NCBI GenBank assembly: GCA_035291545.1
Contig: DATDRW010000037.1
Coordinates: forward strand, 1 to 41,030
DNA length: 41,030 bases
Direction of reading: 5' to 3'
DNA from: UBA11373 sp035291545
GTDB taxonomy: Bacteria > Actinomycetota > Acidimicrobiia > Spongiisociales > UBA11373
Each line of letters starts with the position of its first letter. Within the stretch, counting starts at the first letter, position 1. Both the position numbers and the translations under genes were made by a program. The notes under the pieces were generated by a model. It did not search any database and was not told the DNA's origin. It saw nothing but the letters and a program-made list of their open reading frames with translations. This document shows positions 33,585 to 40,786 of this stretch, one piece after another.

Positions 33585-35023
33585 CTCTCTCCCACTCCGA
33601 GCTTACGCTCCAGTCGCTGGCTCTCCCGTGACATGCTGAAGGTGATTGCCCAGAAGATGAGAGCGACGAAAACGAGCGTCTCGGCGATACCGAAGGCGCG
33701 GTACTCCGCCTGGGCGTGGACGATGCCGCGCACGTAGAGGAGGTCGGCCACGGCGATGATCGACAGCAGCGTCGTGTCCTTGGTGAGGGCGATGAACTGG
33801 CCGACCATCGCCGGGATGACGTTGCGCAGCGCCTGGGGGAGCACGATGAGACGGATGATGGTGAAAGGCCTGAGCCCGACCGACTGTCCGGCTTCGACCT
33901 GGACCCTCGGTATCGATTGCAGCCCGCCGCGGACGATCTCGGCGATATACGCCGAGGTGAACATGGTGAGGGCGGTGATGGCCCGTGTGATCGACGATAG
34001 GGGCGTGGTCGTGTTCAGGAAGAACCCGATGAAGAACTGCCCCATGAGGAGCAGGGAGATGAGGGGGACTCCCCGGATCAGCTCGATGTAGCCGGTGGAG
34101 ATGATCCGCAGCGCCGGGAAGCTCGACCGGCGGGCGATGGCCAGGGCGACGCCCAGGGGGAAGGCGAGGACGATGGCGATCGGTGCGGCGAGCAGGTTGA
34201 GCCGGAGCCCCTCCCACTGCTCCCAGCCCACACCGCGGTGGTCGATCACCATGTAGGCGACGTAGGCGACCACGAGCACGACCGCGACGCCGCCGAGTCG
34301 GGCGAGGCGGGCTGCCAGCGGGCTCGACCACTCGATCCGGCCGACGAGCTTCGAGGCGGCGACGGCGATGGGGACGCCCATCCAGAGCCAACCGTTGCCG
34401 TAGAAGCCGCTCACCACCTGGAACCCGGCGACGCCGAGGACGGCGACCCCGGCCCACAGGAACGCAACGTGCTCGGCCGCGGTCCGTGAACCGAGGAACT
34501 GGAGGACTGCGGCGGAGGCGACTGAGCCCGCGAAGATGATCAGAGGGCCCCAGGTCTGGGTCATGGCGAGGAAGAGCCCGACGATGACCAGGAGTGCCCC
34601 GTAGCGTCTCACCTTGGCGAGGAGCGGGTCCTCGCGGTAGGGGAGGCCCGCCCGCAGCGCCCGGGCCTTGGCACCGGCGACTGCGGCGCCCCACGCCAGG
34701 CCGATCGCCGACGACCAGATGACGACCTGGGCCACGACACGCCATAGCTCGGCGCGCGGGAACCGGCCCACCATGAACAGGGTCAGGTTGTTGCGGACCG
34801 GGTCCCAACGGGCGTTGAAGACCAGGAACGAGAAGAACCGCCAGCCCAGATAGGCGATCACCGGGATCAGGACCAGCGTGACCGCCGAGTTGTACCAACT
34901 GTTGAAGAGCCGCTTGCGGAGCCACTGCGGCGGATTCAACTTCTCCCTCGGAGGGCGGGGCTCGTTGGCGACGATGAGGGGCTCATCCAGACCCGTTTCG
35001 AAAAAGCTTCGTTCGTCGGCCAC
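33581..35023 (-). CDS. aapM: Amino-acid ABC transporter permease (AapM-like)
   Basis: An inner-membrane permease of 480 residues. The long N-terminal half has several hydrophobic helices in addition to the usual core. The C-terminal half (about 265-475) is the standard amino-acid permease domain, with GYIELIRGVPLISLLLMGQF, then AYIAEIVRGGLQSIPRVQVEAG and QALRNVIPAMVGQFIALTKDTTLLSII, the EAA-type contact loop for the ATPase. The extra N-terminal helices are characteristic of the AapM/BztC type of general L-amino-acid transporter. It starts one base after the aapQ stop. Confidence 0.92.
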   Translation of the reverse strand: MADERSFFETGLDEPLIVANEPRPPREKLNPPQWLRKRLFNSWYNSAVTLVLIPVIAYLGWRFFSFLVFNARWDPVRNNLTLFMVGRFPRAELWRVVAQVVIWSSAIGLAWGAAVAGAKARALRAGLPYREDPLLAKVRRYGALLVIVGLFLAMTQTWGPLIIFAGSVASAAVLQFLGSRTAAEHVAFLWAGVAVLGVAGFQVVSGFYGNGWLWMGVPIAVAASKLVGRIEWSSPLAARLARLGGVAVVLVVAYVAYMVIDHRGVGWEQWEGLRLNLLAAPIAIVLAFPLGVALAIARRSSFPALRIISTGYIELIRGVPLISLLLMGQFFIGFFLNTTTPLSSITRAITALTMFTSAYIAEIVRGGLQSIPRVQVEAGQSVGLRPFTIIRLIVLPQALRNVIPAMVGQFIALTKDTTLLSIIAVADLLYVRGIVHAQAEYRAFGIAETLVFVALIFWAITFSMSRESQRLERKLGVGER

Positions 35024-35024
35024 G

Positions 35025-36239
35025 TCAGTGCTCCACCAGTTGGATGCGGCGGTTGTAGATGTTGAGGAGGAACGAGATCGTCAGGGAGAACATGAGGTAC
35101 ACGCCCATGAGGACCAGGATCGACTGCGGCGCCGGGCGCCCGTTGCCGATGGAAGTGAGGGTCAGGTTGGTGATCTCGGCGTAGGCGACGGCGACGCCGA
35201 GTGACGTGTTCTTCACCAGGTTGAGGTATTGGCTGATGATCGGTGGCACGGCAATGCGCATCGCCTGCGGCAGGAGCACGTACCGGTAGCGCTGGAATCC
35301 CGTGAGGGCGATGGCGTTCGCCGCCTCGGACTGGCCCTTCGGCACCGCCAGGATGCTCCCCCGGATGATCTCGGCGATGTGGCTCGCGGTGTACAGGCCG
35401 AGGGCCACGGTCACCGAGATGAAGCCGTTGTTGAGTCGGAACCCGCCGACGACCCGGCGGCGTGTCTCGGACAGTTCGGGCCACGAGATCGAGAAGGCGT
35501 CGCCGCCGAGCACGAGCCCGGCGAGGGCGACGACCATGAACACGCCGAACGACCAGCGGGCCCGCCGCTCCGGGGCTCCGGTGCGCTCGTGGAGGCGGGT
35601 CCTCCATCCGAAGGCGACGGCGGCGGCGACCACGGCGACCGCCATGGACGCCCAGAAGACCCCGATGTTCGGGCCCGCCAGGAAGGAGGGGATCCCCCAT
35701 ACGGTGTTGGACAGGATCAAACCCGTGCGGTCCGCGCCGGGGAACCGTATCTCGGCGGCGTTGGACAGCACCGGGAATGGTCCGTAGGTGAACACGGCGA
35801 ACCCGAAGAAGATGATGATGATGAGCGGTGGGATGTTGCGGAACGTCTCCACATAGATGGCGGCCAGCTTCGCCACCAACCAGTTCGTCGAGAGCCGGGA
35901 GACTCCGATGATGACGCCGAGCACGGTGGCGAGCAGGATCCCGAAGAATCCGGCGAGCAGCGTGTTCTTGACGCCGACGAGGACCATGTCGCGCACCGGG
36001 CTGCGCGGGTCGAACCCTTCGTCGTAGGGGATCTGGAAGCCGGTGGACCGCCCGAGGAATCCGAAGTCGGTCCCGATCCGCAGGCGGTCGAGGTTGTTGA
36101 TGAGGTTGTTGAACAGCCAGAACAGCAGCGTGAACACGGCGGCGACGAAGACGCTCTGGACGACGACACGCAGGATGCGCACGTTGCGGTACCACGCGAT
36201 GCGCGGGTCAGCTGCTCGCTTGTCGGTACTCGTCGTCAC
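35025..36239 (-). CDS. aapQ: Amino-acid ABC transporter permease (AapQ-like)
   Basis: The partner permease, with 404 residues. It shows the Aap-type split layout: an N-terminal part containing NTLLAGFFGILLATVLGVII and YVETFRNIPPLIIIIFFGF, a long central insertion, and a C-terminal part with LYTASHIAEIIRGSILAVPK and the contact loop LLPQAMRIAVPPIISQYLNL. Together with AapM it would form the heterodimeric channel. It starts at a GTG preceded by GAGG. An 82-nt gap containing a strong hairpin separates it from aapJ. Confidence 0.92.
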   Translation of the reverse strand: MTTSTDKRAADPRIAWYRNVRILRVVVQSVFVAAVFTLLFWLFNNLINNLDRLRIGTDFGFLGRSTGFQIPYDEGFDPRSPVRDMVLVGVKNTLLAGFFGILLATVLGVIIGVSRLSTNWLVAKLAAIYVETFRNIPPLIIIIFFGFAVFTYGPFPVLSNAAEIRFPGADRTGLILSNTVWGIPSFLAGPNIGVFWASMAVAVVAAAVAFGWRTRLHERTGAPERRARWSFGVFMVVALAGLVLGGDAFSISWPELSETRRRVVGGFRLNNGFISVTVALGLYTASHIAEIIRGSILAVPKGQSEAANAIALTGFQRYRYVLLPQAMRIAVPPIISQYLNLVKNTSLGVAVAYAEITNLTLTSIGNGRPAPQSILVLMGVYLMFSLTISFLLNIYNRRIQLVEH

Positions 36240-36261
36240 CTCGTCCTCGTCGTCGGGTACG

Positions 36262-36299
36262 GCAGACGGGCGGCCGGCCGAGGCCGACCGCCCGTCTGC
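36262..36299 (-). promoter_or_regulatory. Intercistronic hairpin between aapJ and aapQ
   Basis: GCAGACGGGCGG and CCGCCCGTCTGC form a perfect 12-bp stem, and the inner GGCC-rich bases can extend it. It lies in the gap after the binding-protein gene. No T-run follows, so partial termination or protection of the upstream mRNA from 3' decay is more likely than full termination. Such structures let binding proteins outnumber permeases. Confidence 0.6.
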
Positions 36300-36321
36300 G
36301 TCCGTTCTCTCTTCGTCGGTC

Positions 36322-37344
36322 CTAGCGGTACGGCGGGACGTACATCAGGCCGCCGTTCGTCCACAGATCGTTGGGGCTGCCGGACAGCGGCAGACCGATC
36401 GGGACGAGGTGCCTGTTGTAGATCTCCTCATAGTTGCCGACCTGGCTGATGACCTGGACGGCGAAGTCGGACGGCAGGCCGAGGCCGGCCTCGAAGTCCA
36501 ACTGTCCGAGGAATCGGCGGACGTTGTCGTCGTCCGTCGGGAAGCCCGTGACGTTGCCGCTCGTGATGCCGAACTCCCACGCCTGGACCGTCGCCATGAT
36601 GGCCCACTCGACGGCCTGGGCCCAGCCCGAGTCGCCGTCGAGAACGACGGGGCCGAGGGGCTCCTTCGAGATGACGTCGGAGAGGATCCGCTGGGCGGCT
36701 CCGCCCTCATCCTCAATGGCCGCCTTGTAGGCGGTGAGCTGGGACACGTCCGACGTCCACGCGTCACATTGGCCTTCCTCGTAGGCGGGCCGCAGTCCCG
36801 TGTTGTCGGCGTACACGACCGGGTTGAACGGGATGCCGCGTGAGTTGAACACGGACGTCAGGTTCAGTTCGGTCGTGGTGCCGGACAGCACGCAGATGTT
36901 GGCGTCGGCGAGGTCCTCGATGCTGGTCACATCGGACGCCTCGGGCACCATTACGCCCTGGCCGTCGTAGAACGTGGTGAGCAGGAAGGTCGAGCCCTCC
37001 TGCCCGTCGCGGGTCGCCGTCCACGTCGTGTTGCGGATGAGGACGTCGATTTCGCCGGACTGGAGCGCCGTGAAGCGCTCACCAGCGGTGAGCGGCACGA
37101 ACTCCACTGCGTTCGCGTTGCCGAGCACGGCGGCAGCCACGACCCGGCAGAGGTCGACGTCGAAGCCGCCGAAGTTGCCGGCATCGTCGACGATGCCGAA
37201 TCCCGGAAGCACGTCGTTCACGCCGCATAGCACCGTGCCGCGCGCCTGGACCGTATCGAGCAGGCTGCTCGCGTTGTCGCCCCCGTCGGCGCAGGCGCCC
37301 ACTACGAGCGTGAGACCTACGAGCAGGACGATCAGTCGTTTCAT
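36322..37344 (-). CDS. aapJ: Amino-acid ABC transporter substrate-binding lipoprotein (AapJ-like)
   Basis: The extracellular receptor of the transporter. The protein has 340 residues. The signal peptide ends in the lipobox VGAC (Cys near residue 18), so it is probably lipid-anchored. The mature part resembles AapJ/BztA: ARGTVLCGVNDVLPGFG, GGFDVDLCRVVAAAVLGN, NTTWTATRDGQ and YDGQGVMVPE, then CDAWTSDVSQL and LGPVVLDGDSGWAQAVEWAI. This family takes a broad range of L-amino acids. The ATG at 37344 has GGAAGGAGA upstream. It is the first gene of the operon and lies 57 nt downstream of the broken integrase. Confidence 0.93.
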   Translation of the reverse strand: MKRLIVLLVGLTLVVGACADGGDNASSLLDTVQARGTVLCGVNDVLPGFGIVDDAGNFGGFDVDLCRVVAAAVLGNANAVEFVPLTAGERFTALQSGEIDVLIRNTTWTATRDGQEGSTFLLTTFYDGQGVMVPEASDVTSIEDLADANICVLSGTTTELNLTSVFNSRGIPFNPVVYADNTGLRPAYEEGQCDAWTSDVSQLTAYKAAIEDEGGAAQRILSDVISKEPLGPVVLDGDSGWAQAVEWAIMATVQAWEFGITSGNVTGFPTDDDNVRRFLGQLDFEAGLGLPSDFAVQVISQVGNYEEIYNRHLVPIGLPLSGSPNDLWTNGGLMYVPPYR

Positions 37345-37401
37345 GTGGGATCTCCTTCCCTCCATCACAGGGGGGACGGCGCGGGTGCGCGGCCCCGGCG
37401 G

Positions 37402-37776
37402 TCACTCTATCCGGCGGCGATGAGCCGGGACAGGCGGATGCTGGTTTTTCACCACTTGTTCGTAGTCCCTTCCTGTTGACCAGGCGAGATGACCACACGC
37501 CACCTCGTCGGCGATGTCGTTGGCCAGCCAGTTCCGCAGGTAGGTAGCAACGGTTAACGGGCGCGTGGGGAGCTCTGCGGTAGGCGGGGCGCCACCACCC
37601 TTGTGAACCCAGGTGCGCCGCGCCTCCTCGGCCTTCTCCTCGGAATCGAAAGTGCCGAGCGCGATTCGCCGGTTCCGGCCCACCTTCGGGTCGTACATCT
37701 CGGGTGTCAGTACCGACCAACTTCCGTTGGGTCGCTGCCACACCGTGCCCTTCAAGCGGATGGTCCTGCCTCTCAT
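37402..37776 (-). pseudogene. Truncated tyrosine-type integrase (N-terminal fragment)
   Basis: A 124-residue frame that looks like the first third of a phage-type integrase. Residues about 5-60 resemble the arm-type DNA-binding domain (GTVWQRPNGSWSVLTPEMYD, IALGTFDSEEKAEEARR). Residues about 70-107 begin the SAM-like core-binding domain (LTVATYLRNWLANDIADEV, GHLAWSTGRDYEQVV). The similarity then ends and a stop follows. The catalytic domain with its Arg-His-Arg-Tyr residues is absent, and only 57 nt separate the stop from aapJ, so it was deleted rather than frameshifted. The start retains AAGGAGA. It abuts the attR copy, the normal place for an integrase. Confidence 0.8.
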
Positions 37777-37842
37777 GGTGTCTCCTTATCGGTTATCCAT
37801 GAGGGGGGCCGCCCTCGTCACCCGTTGGGGTGACCGATTCGG

Positions 37843-37858
37843 CTGCAACTTGTTGCAG
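37843..37858. repeat. Inverted CTGCAAC/GTTGCAG pair near the right island end
   Basis: CTGCAAC (37843-37849) and GTTGCAG (37852-37858) form an inverted pair about 90 bp inside the right boundary. The same 7-mer is present twice near the left end. They are candidate integrase or excisionase binding sites. Confidence 0.35.
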
Positions 37859-37950
37859 ATTTCCACCCCTGACCACATGCGTCTAGAGACAACAGGCGTC
37901 GCTAGGTGACGCTGACCAGGGGTCTTGCCTTATCGGGCGCGGGGACGAAT

Positions 37951-37999
37951 CGGACTGTTAATCCGTTTGTTGGGAGTTCGAGTCTCCCCCCCGGAGCCA
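37951..37999 (+). repeat. attR-type direct repeat (partial tRNA-Asn copy)
   Basis: The second copy of the 49-bp tRNA-Asn 3' sequence. It lacks the acceptor 5' strand, the D arm and most of the anticodon stem's 5' side, so it is not a functional tRNA. The surrounding 37777-38143 contains no supported gene. Confidence 0.95.
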
Positions 38000-38105
38000 G
38001 GGTGCATCTTGTCGGCGAGATTGCGTCGGGTGCCCGCTTGCGAGGCCGCTCTCCCGGCCGCGGCCGCGCAAATACATGCCGATTCCCGTCTGCGCATGAC
38101 CGCGG

Positions 38106-38111
38106 TACGAT
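38106..38111 (+). promoter_or_regulatory. Candidate -10 box for the SYTAWRE-family gene
   Basis: TACGAT lies 32 nt before the start codon at 38144, leaving a short leader that includes the TTGGAGGA ribosome-binding site. The possible -35, TTCCCG at 38083-38088, is weak. Confidence 0.4.
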
Positions 38112-38143
38112 TGCCCGGTACGTCACTTCTTTGGAGGAAATCC

Positions 38144-38533
38144 ATGGCAATGTCCGCCGAGCACAAGGCGGCGCTCGCCGCCGGAAGGCGTGAATCACGG
38201 GCCATCAAGCTCTATCTGGATGCGCTCGCATCCCGACGCCCCGGTCGCCCCATCACCCCGGAAACACTCACCAAGCGCATCAAGGACTTGGAGAAGCGCA
38301 TCGCCGCCGAGGTCAATCCCCTCAAGGCCGTCGATCTCCGCCAGGCACGACTCGACGCTGAGAACACTCTCGAGACGGCGAAAGGAAGCGCCGACAGCGC
38401 ATCCCTGGAAACCGATTTCACCCGTTTCGCCAAGGCGTACAGCAAGCGCAAAGGCATCTCCTACACGGCGTGGCGGGAGGCAGGCGTCCCGGCTGCGCTT
38501 CTCAAGAAGGCCGGGATCAACCGGGCCGGCTGA
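38144..38533 (+). CDS. Conserved actinobacterial protein of unknown function (SYTAWRE motif)
   Basis: A 129-residue basic, mostly helical protein. It opens with SAEHKAALAAGRRESRAI, has an AT-hook-like RRPGRP near residue 31, a predicted coiled coil (about 45-85) and ends in YSKRKGISYTAWREAGVPA. I recall similar unnamed proteins in many actinobacteria with the same SYxAWREVGVPA ending, but no established function. The RPGRP core and charge suggest nucleic-acid binding, which is inference. GGAGGA lies 5 nt before the ATG, a strong ribosome-binding site. It is the first gene beyond the island, so it was probably adjacent to tRNA-Asn before the insertion. Confidence 0.85.
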   Translation: MAMSAEHKAALAAGRRESRAIKLYLDALASRRPGRPITPETLTKRIKDLEKRIAAEVNPLKAVDLRQARLDAENTLETAKGSADSASLETDFTRFAKAYSKRKGISYTAWREAGVPAALLKKAGINRAG

Positions 38534-38569
38534 GTTGGTGCTCCGCCATCCTGTGCAGGCCGTTTTCCC

Positions 38570-39016
38570 GTGATCGATGACGGCTCCACCGTCGCCATCG
38601 AGGTGCCGCTCATCGGTGACGGGCGCCTCAAGAATTGGGCCAAGGTGGTGAACAACGTCGATGCGGGACAGAACGGCGGTTGGGCATACGACGGGGATTT
38701 CGTGGCCACCGGCGGCATCCAGGACCTCCCGGCTCCGAGCGTTCTCCTCGTGTACGGCGAGAAGGGCTCGCGGGGGAACCCGCAGTCGGAGGCCCGGGTG
38801 TACGTGGTCAACACCGACGCCACCATGACCCTGCACGCCACCGCCACCGGACGGGCGTGGGCGCGGACCCTGCGCGACCCCGTTGCCGACCTCTTGGCGC
38901 GGGATCAGCCGATGACTCCGGCCTCAAGACCTTGGGAGGCGGTCCTGATGGGCTACTCCGACGACGCCCTCGAGGAGGAGTTGCGGAGGCGTCGCAGGCA
39001 CCGGGACGAGCATTGA
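38570..39016 (+). CDS. Hypothetical protein
   Basis: 148 residues that I do not recognise. There is no signal peptide or membrane helix. The first 100 residues look like a beta-rich soluble domain (IEVPLIGDGRLKNWAKVV, SVLLVYGEKGSRGNPQ, ARVYVVNTDATMTLHATATG). The end is a charged helix, EEELRRRRRHRDEH. It begins with a GTG 36 nt after the previous gene, with no clear ribosome-binding site. Its codon use resembles that of its neighbours, which supports it being real. Confidence 0.65.
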   Translation: MIDDGSTVAIEVPLIGDGRLKNWAKVVNNVDAGQNGGWAYDGDFVATGGIQDLPAPSVLLVYGEKGSRGNPQSEARVYVVNTDATMTLHATATGRAWARTLRDPVADLLARDQPMTPASRPWEAVLMGYSDDALEEELRRRRRHRDEH

Positions 39017-39053
39017 GGCCGGTGCGTGACCGTGGCTCGGTAGCCTGCGCACC

Positions 39054-39395
39054 GTGAAGTCGATCGAACTCCTCACCTCCGCCTTTGAGGCCCTCGACGA
39101 CTGCGAGGCGGCTCTGCGCAAGCTCGATGCCACCTGCTGCGAGCCGGGCCGTAGCCCCCGGATGAAGATCCTCGGCCAGACCCTGATCGCGGCGCGCGGT
39201 GCACTCAGCCGTGTGACCGATGATCCGGGAGCGGCGGGTGAGGCATCGGGCTTCCTCGAGGAGGCGGGTGCCCAGGTCGGGCGGCTCCAGGTGGGATGCT
39301 GTGCGCCGAAACGGCTGCCGCTCTACACGCGGATCTTGCACGGCTTGACCACCGCCCACCAGACGCTCGACCGGGCGCTCGGCAGCGGTCACTGA
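39054..39395 (+). CDS. Small internally duplicated protein with paired Cys-Cys motifs
   Basis: 113 residues, not recognised. Two halves look duplicated: CCEPGRSPRMKIL at residues 28-40 and CCAPKRLPLYTRIL at 82-95 share a CC-x-P-x-R-x-P pattern, each followed by an amphipathic helix (LIAARGALSRV, LTTAHQTLDRAL) and preceded by another. This suggests a four-helix protein with two Cys pairs that could bind a metal or form disulfides. There is no signal peptide. The GTG start is 7 nt after TAGCCT (39041-39046) with no ribosome-binding site, fitting a leaderless transcript. Confidence 0.65.
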   Translation: MKSIELLTSAFEALDDCEAALRKLDATCCEPGRSPRMKILGQTLIAARGALSRVTDDPGAAGEASGFLEEAGAQVGRLQVGCCAPKRLPLYTRILHGLTTAHQTLDRALGSGH

Positions 39396-39520
39396 ACCCG
39401 CGTCCCACATGGCCCGGCAGGAGTCGAGCCTTCTACGAGTCGTCGCGGCACCCGGGTTGGGCACCGCCCGGGTCGGGGAAAAGGCGACGACACCGTCCGA
39501 CCGGTGTGTCGATCCTGCCG

Positions 39521-39526
39521 TATCCT
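39521..39526 (+). promoter_or_regulatory. Candidate -10 box for a leaderless cyclase transcript
   Basis: TATCCT lies 8 nt before the ATG of the cyclase gene, and there is no ribosome-binding sequence between them. Confidence 0.45.
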
Positions 39527-39534
39527 CGTGACTC

Positions 39535-40755
39535 ATGTGGGGGACGCTGCGCCGGTTGTTCAGGCGGATCGGGTCCGATCCCGCAAACGACGCCGACCTG
39601 CGTCTGAAGAAGCGCGTGTTGGTGGCCTTCGCCGCCATGATCGGTCCGGCCGCGGTCGTGTGGGGGGCCGTGTACCTGGCTTTCGACGAGCCGCTGGCTG
39701 CGTCGATCCCGCTGGCCTATGCCGCTGCCTCGGGCGCCAGCCTCGCCGTGTTTGCGATCACCCGTCGGTACCGGGTGTTTCGGCTCATGCAGCTGAGCCT
39801 CATCCTCCTCCTTCCGTTCTTCCTCCAGCTGGAGCTCGGCGGCTTCGTCAACGCCAGCGCGGTGATCCTGTGGTCGTTGCTCGCCCCCTTGGGGGCGATG
39901 CTCATGTCGGGGAGGCGTCGGGCCGTGTGGTGGTTCGCCGGCTTCGTGGGGCTCGTCGTGGCATCGCAACTGGTGCAGCCCTCGGTGCGACTGGACAACA
40001 ACCTGACACGGGCGACGGTGCCGGTGTTCTTCGGGATGAACGTGGTCGGTGTGTCCGCCATCGCCTTTATCACGCTGCACTATTTTGTCGGGCAGCGCGA
40101 TTTCGCGTTCGGCATGCTCGAGGCCGAACAGGCCAAGTCCGAGGGCCTGCTGCTCAACATCCTCCCCAGGCAGGTGGCGGCCGTACTCAAGGACGACCGG
40201 CGGATCATCGCCGAGCACTACTCCGGGATCAGCGTGCTCTTTGCCGACGTCGTCGGGTTCACCCCGATGTCGCAGAAGCTCGAGCCCGAGGCGATGGTGG
40301 CGCTGCTCAGCGACGTCTTCTCTCGCTTCGACCGTCTCGCCGCCGAGCACGGCTGCGAGAAGATCCGCACCATCGGCGCCAACTACATGGTGGCGTGCGG
40401 GATTCCGGTCTCGAGGGCCCAACCATGCGCAGGCGCTGGCGCGCATGGCGCTCGGCATGCGGGACGACGTGACCGACGCCGGATTCGGCCTCGGCAGGCT
40501 CCAGTTCCGCCTCGGGATGAACCGCGGTCCGGCGGTGGCGGGCATCATCGGCACCACCAAGTTCCAGTACGACGTCTGACACGGTCAACACCGCCAGCCG
40601 GATGGAATCCCAGGGGGTGCCGGGGCGCATCCAGATCACCCGAGCGACCTATGAGATTCTCCGGGACGGGTTTCTGTGCGAGCCGCGTGGCTCCATCGAG
40701 GTCAAGGGCAAGGGCCCGATGGAGACGTGGTTCTTGGAGGGGGGCGGTAGGGGTA
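39535..40755 (+). pseudogene. Membrane class III adenylate/guanylate cyclase, disrupted
   Basis: About six N-terminal membrane helices (residues 25-185) and a linker precede a class III cyclase domain: ISVLFADVVGFTPMSQ, then EKIRTIGANYMVACGIPVS. One extra G at about 40417 (AGGGCCC) shifts the frame; LGMNRGPAVAGIIGTTKFQYDV continues in the next frame and stops at 40580. Comparison with the family motif WGDTVNTASRM suggests that 5 nt are missing there. The tail TVNTASRMESQGVPGRIQI continues in the third frame to about 40740. In addition, the second metal-binding Asp (usual IGDAYM) is Ala in IGANYM. The layout resembles mycobacterial Rv1625c. Sequencing or assembly error could explain the indels but not the Ala. 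Confidence 0.85.
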
Positions 40756-40757
40756 CC

Positions 40758-40773
40758 CCGGCGGTATCGCCGG
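40758..40773. terminator. Short hairpin between the cyclase and a convergent frame
   Basis: CCGGCG and CGCCGG form a perfect 6-bp stem with the 4-nt loop GTAT, followed on the plus strand by TTGGTTG. It lies between the end of the cyclase similarity and the stop of the minus-strand frame, so it could end transcription in both directions. Confidence 0.45.
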
Positions 40774-40786
40774 TTGGTTGCAGCGT

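Larger units (their letters stand above)
32546..37999. mobile_element. 5.4-kb genomic island in tRNA-Asn carrying an amino-acid ABC transporter
   Basis: Bounded by the two 49-bp copies, with a copy-to-copy distance of 5405 bp. The content from left to right is a 183-nt non-coding end, aapP, aapM, aapQ and aapJ on the minus strand, a truncated integrase, and a 174-nt non-coding end. No replication, conjugation or phage structural genes remain. The integrase lacks its catalytic domain, so the island should be unable to excise by itself. Either the transporter came as cargo or a larger element shrank around it by deletion. Confidence 0.85.

Noticed and set aside
37951..37999. Possible second tRNA-Asn gene
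   Set aside because: Only the 3' 49 bases are present; there is no acceptor 5' strand or D arm, so it is an attachment-site remnant.
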